A stretch of DNA of 23,734 nt from Campylobacteraceae bacterium (GTDB lineage: Bacteria; Campylobacterota; Campylobacteria; Campylobacterales; Sulfurovaceae). Of this stretch, positions 22,381 to 23,734 are shown one piece after another. Each line of letters begins with the position of its first letter. Positions within the stretch are counted from its first letter, which is position 1. The notes under the pieces are model-generated. The model did no database searches. It was not told the origin of the DNA and was given only the letters and a program-made list of their open reading frames with translations. A program made the position numbers and the translations under genes. The DNA is taken from NCBI GenBank assembly GCA_027056615.1, contig JALUKJ010000286.1, forward strand, positions 1 to 23,734, given 5' to 3'.

Positions 22381-23691
22381 CTATTTACTATTTTTCTTTA
22401 ATATTAATGTGGTTGATAAATCATCATTAAAATACTTATTGGCTACTTTTGTAACCATTTCAGGCGTAATTTTATCTAAATTCTCTTCATATTCAAGTAA
22501 AGGTTTTAAGTTTCCTCTAACAAAGTAAGAACCAAAAAGTGAGTTAACACTTGCCGAGTCCTCCAAAGAGTAGATAAAATCGGCTTTTGCATTAATTTTT
22601 ACCTTCTCTAACTCCTCTTGGGTTACGTCACCTTTTTTGATTTTATCTATCTCTTGATGAATTGCTTTTTCCAAATTTTCAATCTTTACATTAGGGTTAG
22701 CAAGTCCCATAAATAGAAAAATACCATCATCAGTCATCTCCATATTATATGCATAGACTTGATTAGCCAATTGCTTTTTATCTATAATCTCTTTGTATAG
22801 TCTTGAAGAGCGTCCTGCTGAGAGAAGTTCAGATATAGCAGATAGTACCACTTGGTCTTTATGTTCATAGTTAGGAATAGGGTAGGCAATAGCAATGGTA
22901 TCTACAGTATTGTTCTCTTTGTGGATAATCTGTCTAATGCTTCCATCTCTTTTAGGTTCAGAAACATTTAGTTTTGGTATTTTAGTATGGTTTTTAATAT
23001 GTCCAAACTTCTCTTTGGCAATCTTAAAGACCTCTTTTTCATCAATATCACCTGTAACAATTAAAATAGCATTATTAGGTTGATAATATTTAGAGTGAAA
23101 CTCTCTAATATCATCAATACTCCAACTCTGAATATCATGCATAAATCCAATTGGTGTCCAGTGGTAAGGGTGTTCAACATAGTGAGTATTAAATAGTCTA
23201 AAGTAGAGGTAACCAATAGGTGGATTATCGGTACGAACACGACGCTCTTCAGCAACTACATCTCGTTCTACTTGAAACTCCTCATCTTTTAGATTAAGAT
23301 TCTCCATAAGTTCAGCAAAGAGTTTAGCAGATGTCTCAAAGTTTTTAGAAGAGGATTTAATATAATATTGTGTATAGTCAAAAGAGGTTGAAGCGTTGTT
23401 AACAGCTCCTTTAGACTTTACAATCTTGTCAAATTCACCAGCTTCTAGGTTCTTAGTTGATTTAAAGTTCATGTGTTCTAACATGTGGGCAATTCCACTT
23501 TTCCCCATAATTTCATTACGAGAGCCTACTTTATAAAAAATATCAGTCGTAATAACATTTGAGTCATTGTGCATTGGAATAGCTACAACTTGTAAGCCAT
23601 TTTCTAAAGTTTTAGTATAGTATTTTGGTAGAGAGTTAGCCATTAAAATTCCTATGGTTGTTAGCATTAGTATAACTGTTTTTTTTATCAT
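22381..23691 (-). CDS. M16-family zinc peptidase, exported
   Basis: A 436-residue pitrilysin/mitochondrial-processing-type peptidase. The N-terminus MIKKTVILMLTTIGILMANS is a signal peptide, so it acts in the periplasm. The inverted zinc motif HMLEH (69-73) is present in GIAHMLEHMNFKST, and the third ligand is one of the glutamates in VVAEERR (about 148-149). The C-terminal half is the second, non-catalytic M16 domain with GRSSRLYKEIIDK (about 281-293). A single-chain two-domain form of this length is usual for bacterial processing-type M16 enzymes. The substrate is unknown. The order M16 peptidase, dapA, SDR reductase matches Campylobacter jejuni as I remember it. AAGGAC precedes the ATG. 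Confidence 0.93.
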   Translation of the reverse strand: MIKKTVILMLTTIGILMANSLPKYYTKTLENGLQVVAIPMHNDSNVITTDIFYKVGSRNEIMGKSGIAHMLEHMNFKSTKNLEAGEFDKIVKSKGAVNNASTSFDYTQYYIKSSSKNFETSAKLFAELMENLNLKDEEFQVERDVVAEERRVRTDNPPIGYLYFRLFNTHYVEHPYHWTPIGFMHDIQSWSIDDIREFHSKYYQPNNAILIVTGDIDEKEVFKIAKEKFGHIKNHTKIPKLNVSEPKRDGSIRQIIHKENNTVDTIAIAYPIPNYEHKDQVVLSAISELLSAGRSSRLYKEIIDKKQLANQVYAYNMEMTDDGIFLFMGLANPNVKIENLEKAIHQEIDKIKKGDVTQEELEKVKINAKADFIYSLEDSASVNSLFGSYFVRGNLKPLLEYEENLDKITPEMVTKVANKYFNDDLSTTLILKKNSK

Positions 23692-23734
23692 GGTTTTGTT
23701 TGTCCTTACAGTTTTAAAAAGATTGCTATTTTAG

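Overview
The window looks like chromosomal DNA of a Campylobacterota (Epsilonproteobacteria) species, probably a free-living Sulfurimonas/Sulfurovum-type organism. The base composition is AT-rich. The M16 peptidase - dapA - SDR reductase order is the one I recall around Cj0805-Cj0807 of Campylobacter jejuni, and rseP, yggS, pgsA and an AHQWRQPL-type histidine kinase also fit. The genus is inferred from gene content only.

Left flank (1-3185): the 3' end of a probable PD-(D/E)XK-type protein overlaps a MoxR AAA+ ATPase (TTG start). A DUF58 protein follows, but a 57-codon cysteine-rich lipoprotein gene on the opposite strand sits between the two. A convergent DUF1835 gene closes this part.

Defence island (about 3250-14715): one operon with genes overlapping or almost touching: AAA-ATPase/PD-(D/E)XK nuclease protein (copy 1), hsdM (with a very long coiled-coil C-terminus), hsdS, hsdR and a YgjP-like metallopeptidase. 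A second, highly similar AAA-ATPase/nuclease gene (copy 2) follows in the same orientation under its own, near-identical promoter. The type I restriction-modification genes are therefore bracketed by direct repeats about 1.67 kb long. The two copies are nearly identical except in a segment around residues 101-168, so the family looks mosaic. I consider this bracketed island, with one ATPase/nuclease translationally coupled to hsdM, the best candidate for an undescribed system in the window.

Housekeeping right half (14947-23691, mostly minus strand): a signal-peptide-less M16 homologue is absent; instead a signal-peptide-bearing M16 peptidase, dapA, a FabL-type enoyl-ACP reductase and pgsA form one transcription direction. 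Then rseP, yggS and a cytosolic FIST-domain histidine kinase follow in a second tight operon. A plus-strand gene for an unrecognised two-TM coiled-coil protein, with its own promoter and terminator, separates pgsA from rseP.

Two palindromic elements (14740-14877 and 20599-20693) share one design: inverted pairs of GTAG-headed hairpins, like REP doublets (REPINs). One ends copy 2 of the ATPase; the other lies between fabL and pgsA and touches the pgsA ribosome-binding site. No tRNA, rRNA, CRISPR array, transposase or integrase was seen.
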